DNA of 64,000 bases, from contig NZ_KB976987.1 in the NCBI RefSeq assembly GCF_000399685.1, positions 3,267,943 to 3,331,942 on the forward strand, read 5' to 3'. Position numbers and translations under genes: made by a program. Position 1 is the stretch's first letter. Every line of letters starts with the position of its first letter. The notes beneath the pieces are model-generated. The model saw only the letters and a program-made list of their open reading frames with translations, searched no databases and was not told the DNA's origin. Below, piece after piece: positions 1 to 8,957 of the stretch. Source of the DNA: Acinetobacter pittii ANC 4050. Its GTDB lineage: Bacteria; Pseudomonadota; Gammaproteobacteria; Pseudomonadales; Moraxellaceae.

Positions 1-461
1 CAGCCATTCAGGAAGCACGCATTACTCCACGTGCCATTCATAATCCACGAAGCTGGCAACAGCGTCTCGGATTAATCATGCACTATCCTCATAGTGAAGA
101 AGAAGTAAGAGAATATATTGAAAAGCAAGTAAGCCGTGCGTTTGAAAATATTAAACATGAATTTAGACGCCGTCACTTAGAAGTTTCAATTACTCAACTT
201 GAAGATGGAATGCAACTTCGAGTCGATCACCATCATGAAATTAATTTTATTTATAAAGTTGTTTCACGTGAAACAGTGCCGCCAAGTTTTTTAATTGGAC
301 GTACTGAAGCTGAAGATGGGCAATATTTCCAAGCTGAAGTCTTTTTAAGAGAAGGTGGGCAGAACTATGACGTAATGGATTGGACTCAAGAAGATTTAAT
401 TCAAGACATTATTGATCAATATGAACGTCATTTATATTTCTTAAATATTGTACGAAGTTAA
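1..461 (+). CDS. betT: Choline/BCCT transporter BetT, C-terminal cytoplasmic part (truncated by window start)
   Basis: The frame is open from base 3 to the TAA at 459-461 with no start inside the window, so this is the 3' end of a gene that begins upstream. The first residues visible (AIQEARITPRAIHNPRSW) lead into QQRLGLIMHYPHS, which matches the long C-terminal cytoplasmic tail of BetT-type choline transporters of the BCCT family. In that family the tail, rather than the membrane part, senses osmotic stress and gates uptake of choline for glycine betaine synthesis. No membrane segments are in the visible part. A terminator follows directly, so betT ends its transcription unit. The family call rests on recalled resemblance of the tail. 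Confidence 0.8.
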   Translation, partial: AIQEARITPRAIHNPRSWQQRLGLIMHYPHSEEEVREYIEKQVSRAFENIKHEFRRRHLEVSITQLEDGMQLRVDHHHEINFIYKVVSRETVPPSFLIGRTEAEDGQYFQAEVFLREGGQNYDVMDWTQEDLIQDIIDQYERHLYFLNIVRS

Positions 462-472
462 TATTTAGCTGT

Positions 473-503
473 AAAAAAAGGACTCAAATGAGTCCTTTTT
501 TTT
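473..503. terminator. Bidirectional Rho-independent terminator between betT and omp33-36
   Basis: A-tract, stem GGACTC (480-485), loop AAAT, stem GAGTCC, then eight T. It can serve betT on the plus strand and the convergent porin gene on the minus strand. Confidence 0.85.
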
Positions 504-523
504 AATTCGATTTCTAATTTAAA

Positions 524-1426
524 TTAGAAGCGAACTTTAGCATTTAAGCCGATAGTTTGTGTATCGTAGCTAGACTTTTTAACGTCAGCTTTCATGTACG
601 ATGCACCAACTGCTACAGCTGGAGTAATGAAGTAGTTTACGTTACCACCCCAAGCTTGACGGAATTCACCAAGGTCATTGCCTTTGATGTCAGCTGAACC
701 ATCGTTACCAATGAAAGACGCGCCAACGCTTAACTTAGGAGTTAAGTAAAGGTCAGTTTTTAAACCATATTGGTTTTCTTGACCGAAAGCACCAGCAGCT
801 TCAAAACCGATTGCCATGTTAGTTCCATCGATTGGACCTACATATTTAGCACGAGCTGTAACAGCATCTTGGTCATCTTGGATCGCAGCAGTTTGGTTCA
901 CAGCAGAGTAGATACCGTTGCTGATGATGCCAAAGTTGTCTAAAGCGAATTGGTTAGCAACGCTTGTATAACCAACAGTCATCAAGAAGTTAGGTAACAA
1001 CATAGCACCAACTTCTAATGCATAACGGTCACCGTTGTCATCACGAGAGATAGCGTTTTTACCATCAACATCAGTGTGGTTATAAGTTGCGCTAGCGTAT
1101 ACAGGAAGGTAAGGAGTAGGAACGTAAGCCTCACCTTTAACGCCGTATGTACCAACGTGGTAGTTTAAACCGTTGCTTTGGTCATACTGTTGGTAGCTAT
1201 AACCTAAAGATACGCTAGAAGCTTGGTTCAAGAAAGCTGCTTCAGCTAAAGGACCTTTAGCGGTATCAACATTTTTTAAATAGAATGTACCAGCAACGTC
1301 ACCAGTGAAGTTTTTATCATTTGCAGTTGTGTCAACGTATTCAGATTGACCTTGAACTTCAAATTGATAAGCATGAGCACCGGTCATGGCTAATAATACA
1401 GCAGTGGCTAAACCAAGTTTTTTCAT
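524..1426 (-). CDS. omp33-36: Outer-membrane protein of the Omp33-36 family
   Basis: An exported beta-barrel protein: signal peptide MKKLGLATAVLLAMTGAHA with an AxA-type cleavage site before YQFEVQGQ, alternating aromatic and polar strands throughout, and a terminal phenylalanine (LNAKVRF), the usual outer-membrane insertion signal. Length (300 residues) and sequence match the Acinetobacter water-channel/virulence protein Omp33-36, whose loss has been linked to lower carbapenem susceptibility. An in-frame start 21 bases upstream exists, but the MKK start is preferred because it begins a proper signal peptide and has GGAAATG just upstream. The gene is monocistronic, preceded by a long AT-rich region and followed by a shared terminator. 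Confidence 0.92.
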   Translation of the reverse strand: MKKLGLATAVLLAMTGAHAYQFEVQGQSEYVDTTANDKNFTGDVAGTFYLKNVDTAKGPLAEAAFLNQASSVSLGYSYQQYDQSNGLNYHVGTYGVKGEAYVPTPYLPVYASATYNHTDVDGKNAISRDDNGDRYALEVGAMLLPNFLMTVGYTSVANQFALDNFGIISNGIYSAVNQTAAIQDDQDAVTARAKYVGPIDGTNMAIGFEAAGAFGQENQYGLKTDLYLTPKLSVGASFIGNDGSADIKGNDLGEFRQAWGGNVNYFITPAVAVGASYMKADVKKSSYDTQTIGLNAKVRF

Positions 1427-1917
1427 AATCATTTCCAGCATTAACAAGAGATAAAGCTGGGGTCATTGTATTGTAACAATTTATGAAGTCAATAATGTAG
1501 GAAAGGTAATGTTAAAGATATTTGACACTTATGTTAAAATTGGTGAAAAACTAATCAAATGAAAAGTGAATTGTCAACCTGATAAAAAAATGAACATTTA
1601 CAATAAGCTAATAATTATATTTCATTATGAATTAAGAAGTAAATATTAAAAAGACATTACAATTGCAATTGGAAAAACTGATTATATTGATCGGTTTTAA
1701 CATTGACAAAAGTATCGCTTTGTTTACAAAGTGAGTAAAAAATAGCCATTTTATTATCTAATTTGTTTTATTTTGAGGAATAGTTAACAATATTTAGATT
1801 AGTTTAGCTAAAAAATTTAACTATTCTTAATTATTATATAAGTGAATAAAGTAAAAGAAATCTCTATTTTAAGTCAAAAAAACGATTAAAGTTTTAATTC
1901 TGATTAATTTAATCAAC
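1427..1917. other. AT-rich intergenic region upstream of omp33-36
   Basis: About 490 bases with no convincing reading frame. It should contain the porin promoter. I see scattered short A/T tracts and a small dyad (CTTTG/CAAAG near 1720-1735) but no site I can name. Confidence 0.5.
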
Positions 1918-1946
1918 TTTACAAAAGTAGAGATAAATCACATAAT
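1918..1946 (+). promoter_or_regulatory. Predicted sigma70 promoter of the candidate small RNA at 1952
   Basis: TTTACA at 1918-1923, an exact 17-base spacer, and CATAAT at 1941-1946 place a start near 1952, the first base of the GGCA hairpin of the candidate RNA. Confidence 0.55.
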
Positions 1947-1951
1947 TCAAT

Positions 1952-2063
1952 GGCAAAGTTCACTGCCTAACGTTTTTAGGATTTAAAGTGCTTGCCCAGA
2001 TACGATGTGTATACCACATCAGATTTTACGAGCTCAGCTTTCCCCAAGGTTGAGCTTTTTTTT
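1952..2063 (+). ncRNA. Candidate small RNA with its own promoter and terminator
   Basis: About 110 nt with three clean hairpins and no coding frame. GGCA/TGCC lies at 1952-1967. A perfect GATGTG/CACATC hairpin with loop TATAC lies at 2004-2020. The terminator hairpin at 2031-2056 has a ten-pair stem (AGCTCAGCTT paired with AAGGTTGAGCT) and is followed by eight T. A well-spaced promoter lies immediately upstream. The unit is independent of omp33-36, which is transcribed away from it. I do not recognise the family; it does not resemble 4.5S RNA, tmRNA or 6S RNA. It could be a trans-acting Hfq-type sRNA, or the leader of the downstream small gene if the terminator is conditional. Confidence 0.6.
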
Positions 2064-2135
2064 ATCTATAAGAAAATCTAAAAATTCTAATAAAAATTAT
2101 GTGAAATTTATTTTAAAACATTTGGTCAAAAAGAA

Positions 2136-2179
2136 CCCAGCTTAAAGAAGCTGGGCAATGGATGCTGGGAGAAGCATCC
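2136..2179 (+). promoter_or_regulatory. Tandem hairpins in the leader before the small ORF and the GGDEF gene
   Basis: CCCAGCTT-AAAG-AAGCTGGG (2136-2155) is an eight-pair stem with a tetraloop. GGATGCT-GGGAGA-AGCATCC (2160-2179) is a seven-pair stem. The GCTGGG inside the second hairpin (2164-2169) could instead pair with CCCAGC of the first, giving mutually exclusive folds. Motifs ATGGA, GGGA and GAGGA, the kind CsrA binds, occur at 2158, 2167 and 2182; the last is the ribosome binding site of the small ORF at 2196. Confidence 0.5.
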
Positions 2180-2195
2180 AAGAGGACAAGTGAAT

Positions 2196-2375
2196 ATGTT
2201 TGATTATCATCACCAAAACAGTTTAATCTGTAAAATGGAGTTTTTTTATAAAAATTATTCAATTTTCCGATTTTGTTTATTAATTAAGCTTACGGTATGT
2301 AGAGCTCTTATAATTATTAAGAAGAGAAAAGATCAGTTTATTGATGAAATTTTAGTTATTAAAATGCTAGGATAA
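2196..2375 (+). CDS. Possible small protein (59 aa), unknown function
   Basis: An AGAGGA ribosome binding site at 2181-2186 sits nine bases before this ATG; a GTG at 2190 in the same frame is too close to it. The predicted product begins MFDYHHQNSLICKMEFF, has a short hydrophobic stretch in the middle (IFRFCLLIKLTVC) and a basic segment (IIIKKRKDQ). I recognise no family. The good ribosome binding site and the hairpins just before it argue for translation, perhaps as a leader ORF for the GGDEF gene 61 bases downstream; the AT-rich composition means it could also be a chance frame. Confidence 0.35.
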   Translation: MFDYHHQNSLICKMEFFYKNYSIFRFCLLIKLTVCRALIIIKKRKDQFIDEILVIKMLG

Positions 2376-2436
2376 ATTTAAGCCTAATTTATATCGCATT
2401 AAAAATGGCAGGACATTTACGGAGTATCAGCTAGAA

Positions 2437-4146
2437 ATGGCAGGATTACGTTCAGAACATATTAGTAATCGACTGTTCCTTTTCATGCTGGTCATTATTT
2501 TGTCCTTATTATTCATGGCAATACCTCTTATTGTGGGAAGCTATCAGGATTATATAAAAACTAGACAAGCCTTAGCTGAAATAAAAAGTTTAAGAGCAGT
2601 GGCAGATATTGCTTATAAAATTTCTAAGGAACGTGCTCCTGCTAACAAAATGATGTCGAGTACTCCTGAGGATTTATTAAAGAATCAACAAGAATTAAAA
2701 AAATTTCGTTTAATTGTCGATGAGCAAATTGATTCAAGCATTCTTATTTTAAAACAAGCGGGTTATGTTTCATTAGCTAATGAGTTGCAAACCAGTTTAA
2801 AGGAAAATATTAGACAAGCGAGAGCTGTCGTTGATTATTATGGTGAAACTCCCTATGCAGCAAGGACTTCCGTTCAAATGGATAATGCTATTTTAGGGAT
2901 GTTTGGCGCATGGGATCATTGTAGGGAAATCCTACAAAAATTAATGTTGCAGTTAAAAAGTAAAGACAGCCGTATTTCTAATTATTTTACGCTTATTATT
3001 GTGCTGACTGATATGCGTGATCAGGCTGGGCGCATGGCCTCTAACATTATTGCTCCCGTTAGTTTTAATGAAGAGATTCCAAGTAATAATCGGGCACGCT
3101 CTCTACAAACTCAGCATCAAGCCAGATATTTATGGATTTTGGTTGATACTTTGCAGCCTGAACAGGCAAAAACTTCAGAATATCGTCGATTATATTCACA
3201 AGTAAAAACGGAGTTTATAGACAAAGGTATTCCAATTGTAGAAAAGCTATTGGATGAGAGCCAAAAGGGCGAGCCATATTTTCTAAATGGTACACAGTTA
3301 ACCGAAAAAATCGTAGGTAAATTTACTACTGTCGTTGATTTACAAACATATATTCTTAATGAAAGTGTGGTAATTGCAAATCAAGAAAATGCGATTGCCC
3401 GAAATGATTTCTTTTTAACTTTATTTATTTCTTTAATTTCCTTGGCTACAGCATTACTTACTCTGATATATGCCCAAAGACGTGTATTTTCTCCTTTAAT
3501 TAAAGCGAGAACTTTAATTTTAGATTTATCTCATAGTTCTGATCATTGTACAGATGACATGAATGTCACCACAAAAGGTGAATTTTTTTCTTTGTTTGAA
3601 GCGATAGATCGATTGCAGCGTATGTTACAACAACGAGATGCTTTTGAGTTTCAATTAAAGAATATCGCGAATACGGACCCCCTCACTGGTGTGTCTAACC
3701 GTTTGGCTCTATCTGAATATTTAAAAATTGTTGAAAGTTATCCTCAAAAATTTACCCAGACCTGTTTAATGATTATCGATATAGACCGTTTTAAACAGGT
3801 GAATGACCAATATGGACATATTGTAGGTGACCGTGTCATTGTCAGTATTGCAGAGCAATTAAAACAAAATATTCGAAGTTCAGATTTAATTGTCCGTTAT
3901 GGGGGAGATGAGTTTTTGATACTGTTAGAGCAGGTGCAATTTGTGGATGCTCGTCTTTTAGCAGAAAAAATTCGAATGGCGATTTCTTTAGAAGAGATTG
4001 ATTTATCTGGATCAGAAGAAAAATTGCATGTGTCTGTCAGTATTGGTTTTGCGATAGGAGCGATGAGTTGGATTGAGCTTTTAGAAAAGGCTGATAATTC
4101 ACTCTTAAAAGCCAAAGCTAGAGGGCGAAATGCAGTTGAGGGATAA
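2437..4146 (+). CDS. Membrane-bound diguanylate cyclase (GGDEF)
   Basis: Makes the second messenger cyclic di-GMP from two GTP at the inner membrane. TM1 spans about residues 13-33 and TM2 about 324-346, enclosing a ~290-residue, mostly helical periplasmic sensor region. A short linker leads to a GGDEF domain from about residue 412 (NTDPLTGVSNR). The active-site GGDEF is intact at residues 489-493. The inhibitory RxxD site (RSSD, 480-483) lies exactly five residues before it, so product feedback is expected. No EAL domain is present. A GGAG at 2421 serves the ATG. The ligand is unknown. The upstream hairpin leader with GGA motifs hints at control by CsrA, as known for some GGDEF genes in enterobacteria. 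Confidence 0.9.
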   Translation: MAGLRSEHISNRLFLFMLVIILSLLFMAIPLIVGSYQDYIKTRQALAEIKSLRAVADIAYKISKERAPANKMMSSTPEDLLKNQQELKKFRLIVDEQIDSSILILKQAGYVSLANELQTSLKENIRQARAVVDYYGETPYAARTSVQMDNAILGMFGAWDHCREILQKLMLQLKSKDSRISNYFTLIIVLTDMRDQAGRMASNIIAPVSFNEEIPSNNRARSLQTQHQARYLWILVDTLQPEQAKTSEYRRLYSQVKTEFIDKGIPIVEKLLDESQKGEPYFLNGTQLTEKIVGKFTTVVDLQTYILNESVVIANQENAIARNDFFLTLFISLISLATALLTLIYAQRRVFSPLIKARTLILDLSHSSDHCTDDMNVTTKGEFFSLFEAIDRLQRMLQQRDAFEFQLKNIANTDPLTGVSNRLALSEYLKIVESYPQKFTQTCLMIIDIDRFKQVNDQYGHIVGDRVIVSIAEQLKQNIRSSDLIVRYGGDEFLILLEQVQFVDARLLAEKIRMAISLEEIDLSGSEEKLHVSVSIGFAIGAMSWIELLEKADNSLLKAKARGRNAVEG

Positions 4147-4176
4147 AAAAGCCGGAAATGATTTCCGGCTTTTTAT
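4147..4176. terminator. Bidirectional terminator between the GGDEF gene and uvrA
   Basis: AGCCGGAAA-TGA-TTTCCGGCT (4150-4170) flanked by A and T tracts on the two sides; serves both convergent genes. Confidence 0.88.
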
Positions 4177-4177
4177 T

Positions 4178-7012
4178 TTATTGCTTCAACATCGGCTTTA
4201 AGAAACGCCCCGTATGGGAAATCTCAACCTCAGCCACTTGTTCAGGTGTGCCTTCAGCAATGATCATACCGCCACCAGAACCGCCTTCAGGACCTAAATC
4301 TACAACCCAGTCGGCTGTTTTAATCACATCAAGGTTATGTTCAATCACAACAATGGTATTACCCTTGTTACGTAGCTCATGCAAAATGTCGAGTAACTTG
4401 GCAATATCATGGAAATGCAGACCTGTTGTTGGTTCATCCAAGATATATAAAGTTTTACCCGTATCTCGTTTTGCTAATTCACGTGCAAGTTTCACACGTT
4501 GCGCTTCACCACCAGAAAGCGTGGTAGCAGCTTGACCTAAACGGATGTAGCCTAAACCTACCTGAGTTAAGGTTTCTAAGCGGCGATGAATCACTGGAAT
4601 TGCACTAAAGAACTCCGCAGCATCTTCAACAGTCATTTCTAAAACATCAGAAATATTTTTGCCTTTATAGCCAACTTCAAGTGTTTCACGGTTATAACGT
4701 TTGCCATGACACGCGTCGCAAGGTACATACATGTCTGGTAAGAAGTGCATTGCGACTTTAATCATACCGTCGCCTTCACACGCTTCACAGCGTCCGCCTT
4801 TTACGTTAAACGAGAAACGGCCTGCACTATAACCACGAGCTTTTGCTTCTGGTGTTTGTGCAAATAATTCACGAATTGGCGTAAATAACCCTGTATAGGT
4901 CGCTGGGTTAGAACGTGGTGTACGACCGATCGGGCTTTGGTCAATATCGACAACTTTATCTAGATGTTGGAGACCATCAATCGAGTCAAACTTCTCGGCC
5001 GTTAATGTGGTTGCACCGTTAAGCTGTGTCGCAGCCAATGGAAGTAATGTGCGGTTAATTAGTGTCGATTTACCTGAACCTGAAACCCCGGTTACGCAGG
5101 TCATAATGCCAAGCGGAATCGTTAAATCGACATTTTTTAAGTTGTGACCACTTGCCCCAGAGAGTTTGATGACCTCATCTGGACGTGGTGATTGAGTACG
5201 TTGCTTTGGAACTTCAATTTTGAGTTTGCCTGAAAGATATTGACCTGTAAGAGAGTCGGCATGTTTAGCCAATTCATCATAAGTCCCTTCAGCAATAATC
5301 ACACCGCCATGTACACCAGCACCCGGACCGATATCAATAATATGGTCAGCCGCACGGATTGCATCTTCATCATGTTCCACGACCAATACCGTATTACCTA
5401 AATCACGTAAGCGAATTAGCGTTTGTAATAAACGATCGTTATCGCGTTGATGTAGACCAATTGATGGTTCATCAAGCACATACATTACGCCCATTAAACC
5501 TGCACCAATTTGTGAGGCTAAACGGATACGCTGTGCTTCTCCGCCCGATAAGGTTTCGGCAGAGCGAGCTAGACTTAAATAGTTAAGTCCCACACTCACT
5601 AAGAAGTGTAGACGTTCACGAATCTCTTTAAAGATTTTATCTGCGATTTCGCCTTTAGCACCTTCAAGATTTAAACCTTGGTAGTAGCTTTCAGCATCAC
5701 CAATCGACATGCGAGTAATGTCAGCAATCGTTTTATCTTTCACACGAACGTTGCGTGAAATTTCATTGAGACGTGAACCATCACATGCATCACACGCCGC
5801 ATTAGAGAGATATTGAGCTAAATCATCACGTACATAGTTACTTTCAGTTTCACGATAACGGCGTTCAAGGTGAGGCAAGATTCCCTCAAACGGTTGTACG
5901 CGAGTATGTTTACGGCCACGTTCGTCGATATAGCTTAAATCGACTTTTTCTTTGCCCGTACCTTGTAAGAATTTCTTTTGAGTATCTTTATCTAGCTGGT
6001 TCCAAGGCGTATCAAGTTTTAAACCAAAATGATCGGCAACTTTTTGCAGCATCGAATAATAATATGGGCGCTGACGATCCCAACCACGGATAGCACCTTC
6101 ACTGATCGCAAGGTCAGGATTTGGAATAAGCTTTTCAGAACTAAAATGACTGCGTGTACCTAAACCATCACAAACAGGGCAGGCACCGAACGGGTTGTTA
6201 AATGAAAACAAACGTGGCTCAAGCTCTGCGACAGCGCGATCACATTCTGGACATGAGTGCTTTGCAGAAAAAACGCGATCAGGATGTTCACCATTCATCC
6301 ATGATAAAACAGCAATATCTCCACCTAAACGCAGTGCAGTTTCAAATGATTCTGCAATACGGTTTCCTAAGTCTTCACGTACTTTAAAGCGGTCAACTAC
6401 AACTTCGATAGTGTGTTTTTTCTTTTTGTCGAGCTCTGGTGGCGTATCAATATCAATGATTTCACCATCTACACGAGCACGAACAAAACCTTGACCTTGT
6501 AACTGCTCGAACAGGTTACTGTATTCACCTTTACGCTCACGAACGACAGGAGCAAGCAACATGAGTGCTGTGCCTTCCTCAAGGTTTTTTACTGCATCGA
6601 CCATTTCAGAAACAGTTTGCGCAACCATTGGCAAGTCGTGTTCAGGGCAGTAAGGCGTGCCGACACGTGCGTAAAGCAAACGCAAATAGTCATAAATTTC
6701 GGTAATCGTACCAACTGTTGAACGCGGGTTATGACTGGTAGATTTTTGCTCAATGGCAATCGCTGGTGATAAACCTTCAATCGAATCGACTTCAGGCTTT
6801 TCCATTTGCGATAAAAACTGACGGGCATATGCTGAAAGCGATTCGACGTAACGGCGTTGGCCTTCGGCATACAGGGTATCGAAGGCTAGAGAAGATTTTC
6901 CTGAACCTGATAACCCCGTAATTACCACAAATTTGTCGCGTGGAATATCGAGAGACACATTTTTTAAATTATGGGTACGTGCGCCTCGAATACGGATATG
7001 ACTTTGGCTCAT
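4178..7012 (-). CDS. uvrA: Excinuclease ABC subunit A (UvrA)
   Basis: DNA-damage recognition subunit of nucleotide excision repair; with UvrB it finds helix-distorting lesions. It has the tandem ABC ATPase layout: an N-terminal Walker A (GLSGSGKSS) soon after [12 protein letters not shown]; a first zinc site (CPECDRA...CPVCDG); an ABC signature [12 protein letters not shown]; a second Walker A (GVSGSGKST); a zinc module CEACEGDG...[10 protein letters not shown]; a second [12 protein letters not shown]; and Walker [11 protein letters not shown]. The 944 residues match the family. The [10 protein letters not shown] start is preferred over one four codons upstream because of its position at the conserved N-terminus and a GAGATG before it. 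The upstream region to nemR would hold any LexA site; I did not find a convincing one. Confidence 0.97.
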   Translation of the reverse strand: MSQSHIRIRGARTHNLKNVSLDIPRDKFVVITGLSGSGKSSLAFDTLYAEGQRRYVESLSAYARQFLSQMEKPEVDSIEGLSPAIAIEQKSTSHNPRSTVGTITEIYDYLRLLYARVGTPYCPEHDLPMVAQTVSEMVDAVKNLEEGTALMLLAPVVRERKGEYSNLFEQLQGQGFVRARVDGEIIDIDTPPELDKKKKHTIEVVVDRFKVREDLGNRIAESFETALRLGGDIAVLSWMNGEHPDRVFSAKHSCPECDRAVAELEPRLFSFNNPFGACPVCDGLGTRSHFSSEKLIPNPDLAISEGAIRGWDRQRPYYYSMLQKVADHFGLKLDTPWNQLDKDTQKKFLQGTGKEKVDLSYIDERGRKHTRVQPFEGILPHLERRYRETESNYVRDDLAQYLSNAACDACDGSRLNEISRNVRVKDKTIADITRMSIGDAESYYQGLNLEGAKGEIADKIFKEIRERLHFLVSVGLNYLSLARSAETLSGGEAQRIRLASQIGAGLMGVMYVLDEPSIGLHQRDNDRLLQTLIRLRDLGNTVLVVEHDEDAIRAADHIIDIGPGAGVHGGVIIAEGTYDELAKHADSLTGQYLSGKLKIEVPKQRTQSPRPDEVIKLSGASGHNLKNVDLTIPLGIMTCVTGVSGSGKSTLINRTLLPLAATQLNGATTLTAEKFDSIDGLQHLDKVVDIDQSPIGRTPRSNPATYTGLFTPIRELFAQTPEAKARGYSAGRFSFNVKGGRCEACEGDGMIKVAMHFLPDMYVPCDACHGKRYNRETLEVGYKGKNISDVLEMTVEDAAEFFSAIPVIHRRLETLTQVGLGYIRLGQAATTLSGGEAQRVKLARELAKRDTGKTLYILDEPTTGLHFHDIAKLLDILHELRNKGNTIVVIEHNLDVIKTADWVVDLGPEGGSGGGMIIAEGTPEQVAEVEISHTGRFLKPMLKQ

Positions 7013-7272
7013 AAAACATCTCAATTATGTATTGATGAAAATTTAGGTGTTGTTTGATCAGCCGCAGGGAAGTGTGACTAGTAGGAAACAACAGACCTTA
7101 TATATGATAACGATTTAAAATTGTTCAAGTGGTACAAAATGATTTAATGCGACAAATTGTGACGGTTAAACGACAATCGACAAAATTTGTTTAAATAAGC
7201 AGGTTGTATTTTTAACATTCCTTAGTTCAGATTTCTACTCTAGACAAATTTTAACCAGCAACATAACTTTAC

Positions 7273-7287
7273 TAGACGACTGGTCTA
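7273..7287 (+). promoter_or_regulatory. Operator-like dyad in front of the nemR-like gene
   Basis: TAGACGACTGGTCTA is a dyad of TAGAC and GTCTA around five bases, 21 bases before the ATG of the TetR-family gene. It resembles the TAGACC...GGTCTA box described for NemR, consistent with autorepression of the repressor-MDR operon. Confidence 0.65.
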
Positions 7288-7308
7288 ATAGTTGTTTATG
7301 ATGTGTGC

Positions 7309-7911
7309 ATGAAACGATTAAATAAAAGTGAAACTACCCGACAACACATTTTAGATACCAGCTTTGAGCTGGTATTACATAAAGGTTTTGTTGGTGTTGG
7401 TTTGCAAGAAATCTTAAAGGCTTGTGACGTACCTAAGGGTTCGTTTTATCACTACTTTGCTTCGAAAGAGGCATTTGGCTGTGCATTGTTAGAACAATAT
7501 ATGGCTGATTATAAAGTCCGTGTGGAACAACTCTGGCAGCACAGCGAGCGAAGCGCCCATGCCCGTTTAATGGCATTGTGGCGGGCGTGGATTGATGATC
7601 CGGTAAATGGCAGTTGGGCTGAAAATTGTTTGATTGTGAAATTGGCAGCCGAGGTTTCGGACTTATCAGAAGATATGCGTCAAATTCTCAATGACGGTGT
7701 GTACAAACTAACGCAGCGTCTGGCTTTGCTACTCAAAGAAGGACAGCAAGAAGGGTCAATTCCAAAACATATTGAGCCTTTAAAAACTGCGCAAGTCATG
7801 TACCAGTTATGGTTAGGTGCTGCTTTACTTACAAAATTGTCGCAAGACAAAGCACATCTCCATCTAGCCCTTGAAACCACCCAACAACTCATAAAACCGA
7901 TAGAGGAATAA
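7309..7911 (+). CDS. TetR-family repressor, NemR-like
   Basis: The N-terminal helix-turn-helix (ETTRQHILDTSFELVLHKGF...VPKGSFYHYFASKEAF) is followed by a C-terminal sensing domain containing NCLIVKLAAEVSDLSEDMR, very close to the matching segment of E. coli NemR, which senses electrophiles and bleach through cysteines. The first cysteine of that segment is present; the second position, cysteine in NemR, is serine here. The ATG at 7309 is chosen over an in-frame GTG two codons earlier. The gene is three bases from the downstream oxidoreductase, so they form an operon, and a dyad operator lies just upstream. Likely role: derepress the reductase when reactive aldehydes or quinones appear. Confidence 0.82.
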   Translation: MKRLNKSETTRQHILDTSFELVLHKGFVGVGLQEILKACDVPKGSFYHYFASKEAFGCALLEQYMADYKVRVEQLWQHSERSAHARLMALWRAWIDDPVNGSWAENCLIVKLAAEVSDLSEDMRQILNDGVYKLTQRLALLLKEGQQEGSIPKHIEPLKTAQVMYQLWLGAALLTKLSQDKAHLHLALETTQQLIKPIEE

Positions 7912-7914
7912 AGC

Positions 7915-8892
7915 ATGCGAAGTATTATCCATCGTAATTTTGGCGAACCTGTAGACGTTTTAGAGCAGGCGGATATGCCAAAGCCAGAACCAAAAGCAGG
8001 CGAAGTGCGTATTAAAACCATCATGTCTCCAATTCATAATCATGATGTATGGACAGTCCGCGGAAGCTATGGCTATAAGCCGACTTTACCTGCGATTGGC
8101 GGTAGTGAAGCAGTTGGTATTGTAGATGCGTTGGGCGAAGGCGTTGAACATATACAGGTAGGTCAACGTATTGCAGTGGCAGCTGTGCATGGCAGTTGGG
8201 CTGAGTACTTTATTGCACCTGCTCAAGGACTTATTCCACTTAATAATGAAATTGATGACGAAACAGCAGCACAGCTCATTGGTATGCCAATTAGTGCCCT
8301 GATGCTTTTAGATTTTGTTAACGTTCAACCAGGTCAATGGTTAATCCAAAACACGGCGAACGGTGCAGTCGGTAAAACAGTTGCGATGATTGCACAGGCA
8401 CGTGGTTTACCTGTGATTAATCTGGTTCGTCGTACGGATGCAATTGCAGAAATGCAAGCTTTAGGTATTCAACATGTTGTGGCGACCGATCAACCTAACT
8501 GGAAAGAACAAGTTAAACAGATTCACGGTGACCAACCTCTGATTGCTGGTGTAGATTCGATTGGTGGAACCGCAAGTGGTGAAATGTTGCACTTACTCAG
8601 TGAAAATAGCTTGCTCGTTTCGTTTGGTAGTATGACAGGTGAAACCATGCAGATTTCATCGGGTGATTTAATTTTCAAACAAGCGACAGTAAAAGGATTC
8701 TGGGCGAGTGTGGTTAATAAAGAAATGCCAGCTGCTCGTAAAAAAGAACTGATTGTTGAGCTATTAACATTAGCGACCCAGAAAAAATTAATCTTGCCCG
8801 TAGAAGGTGTATTTAGTTTTGATGAGATTAAAACTGCCGCTCAAAGCGCAACGCAAGGTGCTCGTCAAGGCAAAGTGTTGTTAAAGCCGTAA
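7915..8892 (+). CDS. MDR-family NADPH-dependent oxidoreductase (quinone/enoyl reductase-like)
   Basis: A medium-chain dehydrogenase/reductase without the structural zinc cysteines: GroES-like domain in residues 1-130, then a Rossmann domain with NGAVGKTVAMIAQARG near residue 150. QNTANGAVGKT resembles the trans-2-enoyl-CoA reductase/quinone reductase branch rather than zinc alcohol dehydrogenases. Length (325 aa) is normal. It starts three bases after the NemR-like repressor, so it is the probable target of that repressor and may reduce electrophilic quinones, enals or related carbonyl compounds. The substrate cannot be told from sequence. A terminator follows. Confidence 0.82.
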   Translation: MRSIIHRNFGEPVDVLEQADMPKPEPKAGEVRIKTIMSPIHNHDVWTVRGSYGYKPTLPAIGGSEAVGIVDALGEGVEHIQVGQRIAVAAVHGSWAEYFIAPAQGLIPLNNEIDDETAAQLIGMPISALMLLDFVNVQPGQWLIQNTANGAVGKTVAMIAQARGLPVINLVRRTDAIAEMQALGIQHVVATDQPNWKEQVKQIHGDQPLIAGVDSIGGTASGEMLHLLSENSLLVSFGSMTGETMQISSGDLIFKQATVKGFWASVVNKEMPAARKKELIVELLTLATQKKLILPVEGVFSFDEIKTAAQSATQGARQGKVLLKP

Positions 8893-8898
8893 AATACT

Positions 8899-8928
8899 AA
8901 AAGATCAGTCGAGAGACTGATCTTTTTT
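8899..8928 (+). terminator. Terminator after the nemR-like/MDR operon
   Basis: AAGATCAGTC-GAGA-GACTGATCTT with a T tract; a ten-pair stem with a tetraloop. It separates the operon from the DUF1304 gene. Confidence 0.88.
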
Positions 8929-8957
8929 CATATCTTTAAAATAAAAAGGAAAATTGT

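Noticed and set aside
1940..2063. Second Rsm-like RNA
   Set aside because: It has only one AGGA motif and no GacA-type box; its hairpins are different, so it was reported as a separate sRNA candidate.
4158..6870. Several open frames opposite or within uvrA
   Set aside because: They lie wholly inside the conserved uvrA frame, have no ribosome binding sites and no recognisable products.
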